From NCBI RefSeq assembly GCF_000967865.1, contig NZ_JXRU01000024.1, positions 19,841 to 83,840 of the forward strand: DNA of 64,000 bases. The letters are read 5' to 3'. The position numbers and the translations under genes are program-made. Source of the DNA: Microbacterium sp. SA39. Lineage in GTDB: Bacteria; Actinomycetota; Actinomycetes; Actinomycetales; Microbacteriaceae. Of the stretch, positions 49,375-57,026 are shown in pieces. The notes beneath the pieces are model-generated. The model was given only the letters and a program-made list of their open reading frames with translations. It did not search any database and was not told the origin of the DNA. Numbering within the stretch: position 1 is the stretch's first letter; every line of letters starts with the position of its first letter.

Positions 49375-50880
49375 TCAGCGCAACCCGAGGGGTCCGAGCA
49401 CCTCACGGCGCTCGGACCGCACCCACCGCACGCCCTCGGCGCGCTTCTCGGCGCGGGTCGCGAATCTATAGCGGTACGACACGACGCGCACCCACCGCGG
49501 CGGCTCGCCGTGGAACGGGTCGACGCGCAGCAGGGCGAGCGTCGCGGCATCCGCTTCCAGCAGCCGCAGCAGGAACACGGTGAACCAGTCGTCGAGCGAG
49601 CGACCGAGCGGCAGGAACCACATCAGCCAGTCGAGACGCAGGTGGTACGGCGCGAACTGGCGCGGAATCCGGCGCACGTCGCCCGGCTTGCCCTTGAACT
49701 CGTATTCGCGCCAGTCGTCGGCATCCTCCGAGGCTGACCCCTCGACCACGAGCTCGACGCGCTCCTTCGTGACCGTGCCGAAGGCGCCGTAGGCGTTGGC
49801 GAGCTGCCACCGGTTGAAGCTCGCGTTCATCAGCTGGCGGCGAGCTAACAGGTTCTGCAGTGCGGGCCAGCTGAGCACGACGTAGAGCGCGCCGACGGCG
49901 GACGTGATGACGACCCAGTACAGCGGGATGTCGGAGAAGAGCGTTTCGTCTCGCGGAGACCCGCCCTGAGCGAGCGACAGCGAGTCGAAGGGTCGCTCAA
50001 CGACCGAGGGGAGTCCGACCCCGGAGAAGGCGATCACGATGGTCGCCCAGTTCAGCCAGGCGAAATTGCCGGTCACGACCAACCAGACCTGCGTCGCGAT
50101 CACGATGGCGGCCGCCACGGCACCGACGATCTGCGGCACCCCTTCGACAGGCTCAGGGACCCAGAGCGACAGCAGCGGTGCGAAGAGGAAGAACGGCACG
50201 ACCAGCTGCGCGAAGTGATTGCCGACGACCTCGGCCTTGTGGAACCACCGCGGCAGCAGATGCGCCTGCCGGCTGAGCGGACCGGGCATCGGCTGCGTCT
50301 CGTGATGGAAGGTCATGGCGGTCAGGTCGCGCCACTCGCGTCCGCCGCGGATCTTGATCATCCCGGCGCCGAACTCGAGCCGGAACACCAGCCACCAGAA
50401 CAGCACGATCACGACGACGGGCGGATGCTGTTCGCGCGAGCCGAGGAATGCCGCCAGGAATCCGCACTCCAGCAGCAGCATCTCCCACCCGAAGGAGTAG
50501 AACGTCTGACCGATGCTGACGATCGACATGTACCCGAGCCACAGCGCGAGGAAGCACAGCATCGGCGCCCACGGCGGACCCCACTGCGGGATGCCGATGA
50601 CGAGCAGCGCCGCGACCACGATGCCGCACCAGCAGAGCGCCGCGAGCCGGCGGTCGGTGTACCGGATGCGGGAGAACAGTGTCGGATGCAGCATCCGCCG
50701 TCTCTCCGGCTTCTGCCCGATCCACTCGAGCAGTGCCGGGGCGGGGAGCAGCCCGCGTTCGCCGAGCAGTGGCCGGAACTGGTTCAGCGTCGAGACGAAC
50801 GCGACGAGGTAGAGCGCCGCGATGCCCCGCTGCAGGACCTCGCGGGCGAACCCGTAGTCGACCGCCGCGAACCCGTCCAC
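49375..50880 (-). CDS. Lipase maturation factor family membrane protein
   Basis: A 501-aa integral membrane protein of the LMF1-like family. Conserved blocks: RQLALLYLVAFVS-like RGIAALYLVAFVSTLNQFRP, FYSFGWEMLLLECGFLA, FRLEFGAGMIKIRGGREWRD, FHHETQPMPGP, NAYGAFGTVTKERVELVVEG, and RRIPRQFAPYHLRLDWLMWF. About seven helices. Two stretches interrupt the conserved order: VPEPVEGVP near residue 242, and VVERPFDSLSLAQGGSPRDE near residue 302. Both are encoded by dispersed repeats (50139-50162 and 49941-50009) inserted in frame in hydrophilic loops. The function in bacteria is unknown. Confidence 0.88.
   Translation of the reverse strand: MDGFAAVDYGFAREVLQRGIAALYLVAFVSTLNQFRPLLGERGLLPAPALLEWIGQKPERRRMLHPTLFSRIRYTDRRLAALCWCGIVVAALLVIGIPQWGPPWAPMLCFLALWLGYMSIVSIGQTFYSFGWEMLLLECGFLAAFLGSREQHPPVVVIVLFWWLVFRLEFGAGMIKIRGGREWRDLTAMTFHHETQPMPGPLSRQAHLLPRWFHKAEVVGNHFAQLVVPFFLFAPLLSLWVPEPVEGVPQIVGAVAAAIVIATQVWLVVTGNFAWLNWATIVIAFSGVGLPSVVERPFDSLSLAQGGSPRDETLFSDIPLYWVVITSAVGALYVVLSWPALQNLLARRQLMNASFNRWQLANAYGAFGTVTKERVELVVEGSASEDADDWREYEFKGKPGDVRRIPRQFAPYHLRLDWLMWFLPLGRSLDDWFTVFLLRLLEADAATLALLRVDPFHGEPPRWVRVVSYRYRFATRAEKRAEGVRWVRSERREVLGPLGLR
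49941..50009. repeat. Dispersed repeat inserted in frame in the lipase-maturation-factor gene
   Basis: GCGTTTCGTCTCGCGGAGAC at one end and GTCGCTCAACGACCGAGG at the other; the unit is the inverse type of that at 12621 with a GAGCGAGTCGAAGG-like middle. It keeps the reading frame open and encodes a loop insertion between two transmembrane helices. Confidence 0.88.
50139..50162. repeat. Second dispersed repeat type in the lipase-maturation-factor gene
   Basis: CCCCTTCGACAGGCTCAGGGACCC, the complement of the GGTCCCTGAGCTTGTCGAAG type also found at 18258 and 52988. Here it is read as VPEPVEGV in a loop of the membrane protein. Confidence 0.85.
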
Positions 50881-50944
50881 GGCGACAGGCTACGCCCGGA
50901 GGTGGGCGGGGGCGAAGGGGGTTGCGCGCGGCATCCGTCCGTCG

Positions 50945-51053
50945 GGCGTTTCGTCTCGCTGCGCTCGCTCAACGACCGGGTTGGTCGCTTCGCTCCTCGC
51001 TCAACGACCGGGTTGGTCGTTGAGCGAGTGAGCGAAGCGAGTGAGACGAAACG
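50945..51053. repeat. Nested dispersed-repeat cluster between the membrane protein and OpuA operon
   Basis: Begins with CGTTTCGTCTCGCTGCGCTC and ends with its complementary form GAGTGAGACGAAACGCC, with three copies of the AACGACCGGGTTGGTCG junction between. It fills most of the 186-bp gap before the betaine-binding-protein stop (51067) and could fold into a long hairpin terminating that operon. Confidence 0.85.
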
Positions 51054-51066
51054 CCTTAGTCTCAGG

Positions 51067-51984
51067 TCACTCGACGACCCAGTCGAACTGGTCGCCGTTC
51101 TTCTCGAGCCAGGCGTCGACGGCTTCGGCCTCGCGCCCCTCGCCGTACTCGTTCACGACGAGGTCCTCGAGCGAGCCGTACTGCTCGTCGTCCAGCTGGA
51201 TCTGCTCGATCAGCTCTGCGGCCTCGGGGTACTCCGACGCGAAACCCTTCGTGCCGAGGAAGTGCAGCCCCTCGGCCTCGCCCATCGCACCCTTCGGGTG
51301 TTCGAGGTCCTTCACGGGGAACGCGTCGTTGGCCCAGAACGGACGCCACAGCGTGACCGCGATGTCTTCCTTCTTCTCGGTCGCGGACTTCAGCTCGGTG
51401 AGCATCGCGGCCGTCGACGAGGTGACGAGCTCGTACTCGCTGTCGAGGCCGTAGGCAGGCAGCATCTGCTGGGTCTGCGCGGTGAGGCCGGCCCCCGGCT
51501 CGATGCCGTAGATCTTGCCGTCGAGGTCGGCGCCCGCGAGGTCGTCGATGGTCTTCAGCTCGGAGTACTCCGGCACCGCGATCGTGAGACGCGCGTTGTC
51601 GTAGTACGTGCCGAGGTCTTCGATCGAGTCGCCGTAGGTCTTCATGTACTCGGCGTGCGTGACCTCGGGCCATGCCGACGGGAACACGTCGACGTCGCCC
51701 TGCGCGAGCCCCGTGTACAGCGGGCCGGCCTCGGTGAGCGTCTTGAGCTCGACGTCGTACCCGACCTTCTCGAGCTGATCCTGCAGCAGGTACGCGGTGC
51801 TGAGCCCGTCGGTCCACGAGGGGAGGAAGCCGAGCGTGATGGTGCCCTTCTCGCCTCCGCCGCCGGTGCTGCCACCGCCGCCGAGTTCGATGGTGCCGCC
51901 CGCGCCGTCGCTCGCGCAACCGCTCAGAGCGAGGGCTCCCGCGGCGCCGATGGCCGCGATCGAGATGATCCTGCGATTACGCAT
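51067..51984 (-). CDS. Glycine betaine/choline ABC transporter substrate-binding lipoprotein
   Basis: A 305-aa OpuAC-type binding lipoprotein. Signal peptide and lipobox are AAGALALSGCAS, followed by a Gly-rich linker. GFLPSWTDGLSTAYLLQDQL, FPSAWPEVTHAEYM and LWRPFWANDAFPVKDLEHPK hold the Trp residues that form the aromatic box for quaternary amines. Cargo would be glycine betaine, proline betaine or choline. ATG at 51984 overlaps the permease stop by 8 bp. Last gene of the operon. Confidence 0.93.
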   Translation of the reverse strand: MRNRRIISIAAIGAAGALALSGCASDGAGGTIELGGGGSTGGGGEKGTITLGFLPSWTDGLSTAYLLQDQLEKVGYDVELKTLTEAGPLYTGLAQGDVDVFPSAWPEVTHAEYMKTYGDSIEDLGTYYDNARLTIAVPEYSELKTIDDLAGADLDGKIYGIEPGAGLTAQTQQMLPAYGLDSEYELVTSSTAAMLTELKSATEKKEDIAVTLWRPFWANDAFPVKDLEHPKGAMGEAEGLHFLGTKGFASEYPEAAELIEQIQLDDEQYGSLEDLVVNEYGEGREAEAVDAWLEKNGDQFDWVVE

Positions 51985-52942
51985 TCTGGAGCTCCTTCTC
52001 TTCGACGGGCGTCTCGGGCGTCTCGGGCGTTTCGACGATGCGAGCGGATGCCGCGGCATCCGCCTGGCGCTTCGCGCCCCGACGCCGGAGCGCCGCGAGC
52101 AGGGACGACGGGTTCTGGCCCAGCGTCCCGAGGGCCGCAGTGACGCGGTCGAGGAAGACGGCGATCAGCACGACGCCGAGTCCTGCCTCCACGCCCTTGG
52201 CGATGTTGACGGTCGAGATCGCCTCGACGACCATCTTTCCGAGGCCGTCGGCGCCCGCCATTCCGGCGATGACCGCCATCGACAGCGCGAGCATGATGAC
52301 CTGGTTGATGCCCGCGAGGATCGTCGGCATCGCGAGCGGAAGCTGGATGCCGCGCAGGATCTGTCCCGGCTTCGCGCCGAAGGCCTGACCCGCCTCGACG
52401 GTCTCGGAGTCGACCCCGCGGATGCCGAGCTCGGTCAGTCGCACGCCCGGAGGCAGCGCGAAGATGACCGTCGCGACGAGGCCGGGCACGACGCCGATGC
52501 TGAAGAACACGATCGCCGGGATCAGGTACACGAACGCGGGCATCGTCTGCATGAAGTCGAGCACGGGCTTGAGCACCGCGCGAACGGTGCTGTTGCGTGC
52601 CGACCAGATGCCGAGCGGCACCGCGATGACCACGGCGACCAGCGCCGCGACGAGCACGAGCGCGAGCGTCTGCATCGCGGGGACCCACAGGCCCATCGCG
52701 ACGATCAGCGTGAACGAGATGACCGTGCCGATCGCGAGCTGCCACGACCGGACGGTCCAGGCGATGAGCGCGGCGAGCGCGATCACGACGAAGAAGTACG
52801 GCAGCAGCAGAAGCGACGTGAGTCCGTCGACGAGAAATGTCACGACGAACGAGACGACATCGAGGAAGCCGTCGAGATTGGTCTTGACCCAGTCGACGCC
52901 GGATTCGACCCAGCTGCCGAGGGGAATGCGGAAACCATCCAT
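51977..52942 (-). CDS. proW: Glycine betaine ABC transporter permease (OpuAB/ProW type)
   Basis: A 321-aa permease with about six to seven helices. MDGFRIPLGSWVESGVDWVK is the typical start, with the EAA loop EAGQAFGAKPGQILRGIQLP and QTMPAFVYLIPAIVFFSIG. The C-terminus is hydrophilic with a Glu-Thr-Pro repeat (VETPETPETPVEEKE). ATG at 52942 overlaps the ATPase stop. Confidence 0.93.
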   Translation of the reverse strand: MDGFRIPLGSWVESGVDWVKTNLDGFLDVVSFVVTFLVDGLTSLLLLPYFFVVIALAALIAWTVRSWQLAIGTVISFTLIVAMGLWVPAMQTLALVLVAALVAVVIAVPLGIWSARNSTVRAVLKPVLDFMQTMPAFVYLIPAIVFFSIGVVPGLVATVIFALPPGVRLTELGIRGVDSETVEAGQAFGAKPGQILRGIQLPLAMPTILAGINQVIMLALSMAVIAGMAGADGLGKMVVEAISTVNIAKGVEAGLGVVLIAVFLDRVTAALGTLGQNPSSLLAALRRRGAKRQADAAASARIVETPETPETPVEEKELQNA

Positions 52943-54273
52943 CAGCGCACCTCCCCGATCTTGTCGGCATCCGAGCCGAACGCATCTTGGGTCCCTGAGC
53001 TTGTCGAAGGGTCCGTCCATCCGTCATCGAGCACGGCGTCGATCTCGGCCTGCGGCATGGGGATCAGCGGAAGGATGATCTCCTCCGTCGCGCCCGGGCC
53101 GGGGCCGAGGGCCGCGAGCAGGGTGACGCGAGGGATGACGCCGACGAGCTTGCCGTCGTCGCTGACCACCGCGAGCGGCAGCGGAGACTCCACGGCCGGC
53201 ACGAACAGGTTCATCAGCACCTCGTCCTCGCGCACGCTCTGCAGCACGGGCTTCAGCACCGAGTGCAGGGTCGTCGCGCCGGAGCGCACGAGCTTCACGG
53301 CATCCCGGTCCGTGACGACGCCGAGCAGCTGACGATCGCGGCCGACGACGTAGGTGGCCGACATGTACGCGTCGCGCATCTGGCGGAGGGCCGTGCGGGG
53401 TCCCGCCGTCTCGGGGACGACGGGGCGCGGACGCTCCATCACGTTCGCGGCGGTGAGCACGCGGGCGCGGTCGACATCCTGCACGAACTGCTCGACGTAG
53501 TCGTTCGCCGGGTCCATCAGGATGTCTTCGGGCGTGCCGATCTGCACGATGCGCCCGTCGCGCATCACGGCGATGCGGTCGCCGAGGAACATGGCCTCGT
53601 TCAGGTCGTGCGTGATGAACACGATGGTCTTCTGAAGTTTCGCCTGCAGTTCGAGCAGCTGCTCCTGCATCTCGCGGCGGATGAGCGGGTCGAGGGCGCT
53701 GAACGCCTCGTCCATGAGCAGGATGTCGCTGTCGGCGGCGAGCGCGCGGGCGATGCCGACGCGCTGCTGCATGCCGCCGGAGAGCTCGGACGGCATCTTC
53801 TCGCCCTGGCCCTCGAGCCCGACGAGCGTGAGGATCTCCTCGGCCTTCGCGAGGCGCGCGGCCTTGCCGACGCCCTTCAGCTCGAGCGGGTAGGCCACGT
53901 TCGCGGCGACCGTGCGGTGGGGCAGCAGGGCGAAGTGCTGGAACACCATCGAGATACGGTCCCGGCGGATCTCGCGCAGCTGCGTATTCGGGATGCCGGT
54001 GATCGGGTCGCCGTTCACGGTGACGGTGCCGGAGCTTGCGTCATGCAGGCCGTTGAGCATGCGGATGATGGTGGACTTGCCGGATCCGGACAGCCCCATG
54101 ATGACGAAGATCTCGCCGCGGTTGACGGTGAAGCTGGCGTCGATCACGGCTGCCATGCCCGCGTCGCCGACGGCGGTGCGGGTCTCACCGGCTTTCAGAC
54201 GACGGACGGCCTGGCTCGGATTCTTCCCGAACACCTTGTACAGATTGCGCGCTTCAAGTGCGATTTCGGACAC
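52942..54273 (-). CDS. proV: Glycine betaine ABC transporter ATPase with CBS domains (ProV/OpuAA)
   Basis: A 443-aa ATPase energising osmoprotectant uptake. Walker A GLSGSGKST, signature LSGGMQQRVGIARAL, Walker B ILLMDEAFSALDPLIRREMQ, and the N-terminal KVFGKNPSQAVRRLKAG typical of this group. Two CBS motifs follow (YVVGRDRQLLGVVTDRDAV and PLAVVSDDGKLVGVI), which sense ionic strength in OpuA. The C-terminal tail includes TDPSTSSGTQD, encoded by an inserted dispersed repeat (52988-53013). First gene of the operon. Confidence 0.95.
   Translation of the reverse strand: MSEIALEARNLYKVFGKNPSQAVRRLKAGETRTAVGDAGMAAVIDASFTVNRGEIFVIMGLSGSGKSTIIRMLNGLHDASSGTVTVNGDPITGIPNTQLREIRRDRISMVFQHFALLPHRTVAANVAYPLELKGVGKAARLAKAEEILTLVGLEGQGEKMPSELSGGMQQRVGIARALAADSDILLMDEAFSALDPLIRREMQEQLLELQAKLQKTIVFITHDLNEAMFLGDRIAVMRDGRIVQIGTPEDILMDPANDYVEQFVQDVDRARVLTAANVMERPRPVVPETAGPRTALRQMRDAYMSATYVVGRDRQLLGVVTDRDAVKLVRSGATTLHSVLKPVLQSVREDEVLMNLFVPAVESPLPLAVVSDDGKLVGVIPRVTLLAALGPGPGATEEIILPLIPMPQAEIDAVLDDGWTDPSTSSGTQDAFGSDADKIGEVR
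52988..53013. repeat. Dispersed repeat inside the 3' end of proV
   Basis: A TGGGTCCCTGAGCTTGTCGA/AGGGTCC unit of the second repeat type, read on the minus strand as DPSTSSGTQ near the ProV C-terminus. It lies outside the conserved CBS domains, so function is probably kept. Confidence 0.85.
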
Positions 54274-54601
54274 GTTTCCCCTGCGGCTCGCCTTCGGGTG
54301 GCTGAGCCTGCTTCGGTTACGCCCGGGTGACGCTCACGGGGCCGTTCGACATGACTGCTGTGGCGGCGCGGGCAGCGGATTTCGGATCCGCCGCAGAGAG
54401 CATCGACCGTACGTCCACGCCTCTTCGCAGCACAGCTCATCGAAAGAAGGACGTGGTCGCGGACTGGTCTTTCAGGCCATCAGGCCCACAGACCAACGTA
54501 ACGAAATGGCTGATCAGGGGCAAATCCGTGCCGCTTGAACCGTCCGGGTTTCGCGCGCTGACCGGGGAATTGGTCATATGTTCAGCGGCGGATGCTGCGG
54601 C
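54274..54601. promoter_or_regulatory. Leader region of the betaine-transporter operon
   Basis: No gene is seen in this stretch of the 434-bp gap. The only structure noticed before the family-D repeat is a perfect short hairpin, GCGGAT-TTCGG-ATCCGC at 54375-54391. The operon's promoter presumably lies here. No convincing -35/-10 pair could be assigned by eye. Confidence 0.35.
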
Positions 54602-54680
54602 AACTTCTGCGGCCGATGGCAGGTTCTGCGGCCACACGGCGACGGCAGGGCCGCAGAAGTTCAGAATGGCCGCAGACGTT
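54602..54680. repeat. 3'-end inverted-repeat element, family D, 32-bp arms
   Basis: Arms 54602-54633 and 54649-54680 with a 15-nt loop. Each arm contains two TCTGCGGCC words 19 bp apart, the same double layout as at 38153-38229, although the sequences between the words differ. It ends 27 bp after the stop of the methyltransferase gene (54708). It follows a GCGGATGCTGCGGCAAC stretch. Confidence 0.88.
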
Positions 54681-54707
54681 GAGCGGAAGCGGGGCCGGAG
54701 GGCCGGT

Positions 54708-55931
54708 TCAGCGGCGGATGCTGCGCGTCACGGTGAACTTCGACGTGCGGTGCAGCTGCTCGGCCTCGCCCACCAACCGGGTGAGCTCGGCGCGGTAGTT
54801 GAGGGAGGAGTTGTAGACCGTGAAAAGTTCTCCGCCAGGCCGCAGCAGCCGCGCGGCGGCCTCGAAGAGGCGGGTCGCCGCCCCCGTGTGCACGCTGCTG
54901 CCGAGGTGGAACGGGGGATTGAGCAGCACGACATCGGCGCTCGCATCCGAGAGCTCCGATGCAGCGTCGTCATGCGTGACGACGACGCGGTCCCCGACCC
55001 CGTTCGCCGCGGCGGTCGCCCGGGCGGATGCCACGGCCGCAGCCGACCTGTCGGTCGCGATCACGCGGGCGTCGGGGTGGGCGAGCGCGTACGACACCGC
55101 GAGCGCGCCGGTGCCGCAGCCGAGGTCGACCACGGTCCTCCCGGTCGTTGAGCGAGTGGAGCGCAGCGGAGCGAGACGAAACGCCTCATCCCGGTCGGGT
55201 ACTTCGCCCGGGGAGGGCGTTTCGTCTCGGTGGCCTTCGGCCTCCTCGCTCAACGACCGGGGAGAGGAGAGCCCGAGCACCTCGAGCAGCACCCGCGTGC
55301 CGATGTCGAGGCGCGGGCCGGCGAACGCCCCGCCATGCGCGACGAGGGTCAGCCCGTCGTGCTGCGCGGTCACCGGAAACGGCGGCTCGGCCGGCACGGG
55401 AAGAGGCTCGGACGCCACCACGAGCCGGGACTTCCGCTCCGCCCGCTCGGCCTGCACCCGGGCGAAGCTGCGCGCGAGCACCTCGTTCTGGCCGAGAGTC
55501 ATGTGCTTCACCCGACCCCCGGCGATGAGCACTGCGTCGGGCGCGGCCCAGCGAGCGACGGCATCCGCGATCTCCTCGAGCTCGGCGAGCGACTTGGGCA
55601 GCTGCAGGAGCACCAGCCGCGCACCGGCGAGCAGCGCGGCGTCGAGCTCGTGCGCCACGAAGCCGTCGAGACCGAGTTCCTCGGCATTGCGGGCGAGCGC
55701 CCGGCGCCCGGTCGCCAGGTCCTGATGCACGCGGATGTCGTGCCGACCGGCATCCGTCAGAGCAAGGGTGATCGCGCCGTATTCGTCACCGATCACCGCG
55801 ATCTGTGAACCGGGGACATCGAGCGCGAGCGCCCGTCCGACCAGCAGCAGATCGGTGGCGTCGTGGGCCTGGAGGTTGTCGGCTTCGACGTCGGGCCAGC
55901 GCCGCAGGCGACTGTAGGGGAACTCCGGCAC
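54708..55931 (-). CDS. Class I methyltransferase, RlmG/RsmC-like (rRNA m2G type)
   Basis: A 407-aa two-domain methyltransferase. The N-terminal MTS_N-like half includes PYSRLRRWPDVEADNLQAHD and ends near GRVKHMTLGQNEVLA. The C-terminal half has motif I VVDLGCGTGALAVSYA, motif IV NPPFHLG and RLLRPGGELFTVYNSSLNYR, as in RsmC and RlmG, which methylate guanine N2 in rRNA. GTG at 55931 gives VPEFPYSR; no closer ATG exists. A 120-bp dispersed-repeat array (55141-55260) is inserted in frame in the linker just before motif I. Confidence 0.85.
   Translation of the reverse strand: MPEFPYSRLRRWPDVEADNLQAHDATDLLLVGRALALDVPGSQIAVIGDEYGAITLALTDAGRHDIRVHQDLATGRRALARNAEELGLDGFVAHELDAALLAGARLVLLQLPKSLAELEEIADAVARWAAPDAVLIAGGRVKHMTLGQNEVLARSFARVQAERAERKSRLVVASEPLPVPAEPPFPVTAQHDGLTLVAHGGAFAGPRLDIGTRVLLEVLGLSSPRSLSEEAEGHRDETPSPGEVPDRDEAFRLAPLRSTRSTTGRTVVDLGCGTGALAVSYALAHPDARVIATDRSAAAVASARATAAANGVGDRVVVTHDDAASELSDASADVVLLNPPFHLGSSVHTGAATRLFEAAARLLRPGGELFTVYNSSLNYRAELTRLVGEAEQLHRTSKFTVTRSIRR
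55141..55260. repeat. Inverted pair of dispersed repeats inserted in frame in the methyltransferase gene
   Basis: The ends CCGGTCGTTGAGCGAG (55141-55156) and CTCGCTCAACGACCGG (55245-55260) are perfect 16-bp complements; internal GAGACGAAACGCC and GGCGTTTCGTCTC are complementary too. The 120 bp equal 40 codons with no stop in the gene's frame and encode a polar, Arg/Ser/Glu-rich linker. Confidence 0.92.
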
Positions 55932-56021
55932 CAGCCCACTGTACGCGGGCCCCGGGGTGTTCCGACCGCGTCCTGCCGAGCCGCCCACACCTGCGGCGGA
56001 AAGGGGCGTACGCTCCCGGCC

Positions 56022-57026
56022 ATGACCACCGTCATCCACACGCAGGATCTCACCAAGCACTACGGCCACGTGCACGCGCTCGACGGCCTCGACCTCTCCG
56101 TCGAGGCGGGGCAGGTGCACGGCTTCCTCGGCCCGAACGGTGCGGGGAAGTCGACGACGATCCGCATCCTCCTCGGCCTCGCCCGACGCACCGGCGGCAC
56201 CGCGACCGTGTTCGACCGCGACCCTTGGACGGATGCCGTCGACCTGCATCGCCGAATCGCATACGTCCCGGGCGACGTGAGCGTCTGGCCCACTCTCTCC
56301 GGCGGCGAGGCGATCGACCTGCTCGCCCGACTGCGCGGTGTGCACACCAAGGACGCCGCCTATCAGCACGAGAAGACGCGGCTCATGGACGCGTTCCAGT
56401 TCGACCCGCGCAAGAAGGGTCGCGCCTACTCGAAGGGCAACCGGCAGAAGGTCGCGCTGATCGCAGCCTTCGCCGTGCCGGCCGACCTCTACATCCTCGA
56501 CGAACCGACGAGCGGTCTCGACCCGCTGATGGCCGTGATCTTCCAGCGCGAGGTCGCGCGCGCGCATGCGAACGGCGCGACCGTGCTGCTGTCGAGTCAC
56601 ATCATGAGCGAGGTCGAGCAGCTCTGCGACCGGGTGTCGATCATCCGCGCCGGACGGATCGTCGAGGCCGGCACACTCGCAGACCTGCGTCACCTGACCC
56701 GCAGCGACGTGTCGTTCACGGCATCCGGCATCTCCCTCGACGACGTCGCACGCGTCCCGGAGGCGCACGACCCGGCTGTGCACGGAGACCGCATCCGTGT
56801 CGCCGTCGACAGCGATCGGACCGCGACCGTGCTGCCGGCGCTCGCCGCCCTCGGCATCCGCGATCTGCGCGTCGCGCCGCCGTCGCTCGAGGAGCTGTTC
56901 CTGCGTCACTACGGCGACGATCTCGCCTCCCTCGAGGCGGCCGAAGCCGGCGACGCGGGCAACGGCGGCGCAGGCACCGCACAGGAGACCCGGCGCTCCC
57001 GTCGACAGCGGGAAGGACGATCGTGA
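56022..57026 (+). CDS. ABC exporter ATPase (TnrB2/ABC-2 type)
   Basis: A 334-aa ATPase with Walker A GPNGAGKST, signature YSKGNRQKVALIAAF (a divergent LSGGQ, as in tetronasin-type ATPases), Walker B LYILDEPTSGLDPLM and a Gly/Ala/Glu-rich C-terminal tail (AAEAGDAGNGGAGTAQETRR) beyond the fold. ATG at 56022 gives MTTVIHTQDLTKHYG. Paired with the downstream 540-aa permease in an exporter resembling polyketide-antibiotic transporters. Confidence 0.9.
   Translation: MTTVIHTQDLTKHYGHVHALDGLDLSVEAGQVHGFLGPNGAGKSTTIRILLGLARRTGGTATVFDRDPWTDAVDLHRRIAYVPGDVSVWPTLSGGEAIDLLARLRGVHTKDAAYQHEKTRLMDAFQFDPRKKGRAYSKGNRQKVALIAAFAVPADLYILDEPTSGLDPLMAVIFQREVARAHANGATVLLSSHIMSEVEQLCDRVSIIRAGRIVEAGTLADLRHLTRSDVSFTASGISLDDVARVPEAHDPAVHGDRIRVAVDSDRTATVLPALAALGIRDLRVAPPSLEELFLRHYGDDLASLEAAEAGDAGNGGAGTAQETRRSRRQREGRS

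Noticed and set aside
54274..54601. Riboswitch or osmosensory leader of the betaine operon
   Set aside because: Only one short hairpin (54375-54391) is visible and no known riboswitch consensus could be recognised.
55805..57025. Upstream open frame joined to the 540-residue exporter permease, as if a 947-residue fusion
   Set aside because: The extra part is the ATPase gene read in another frame; permease family sequence starts at ATG 57026.
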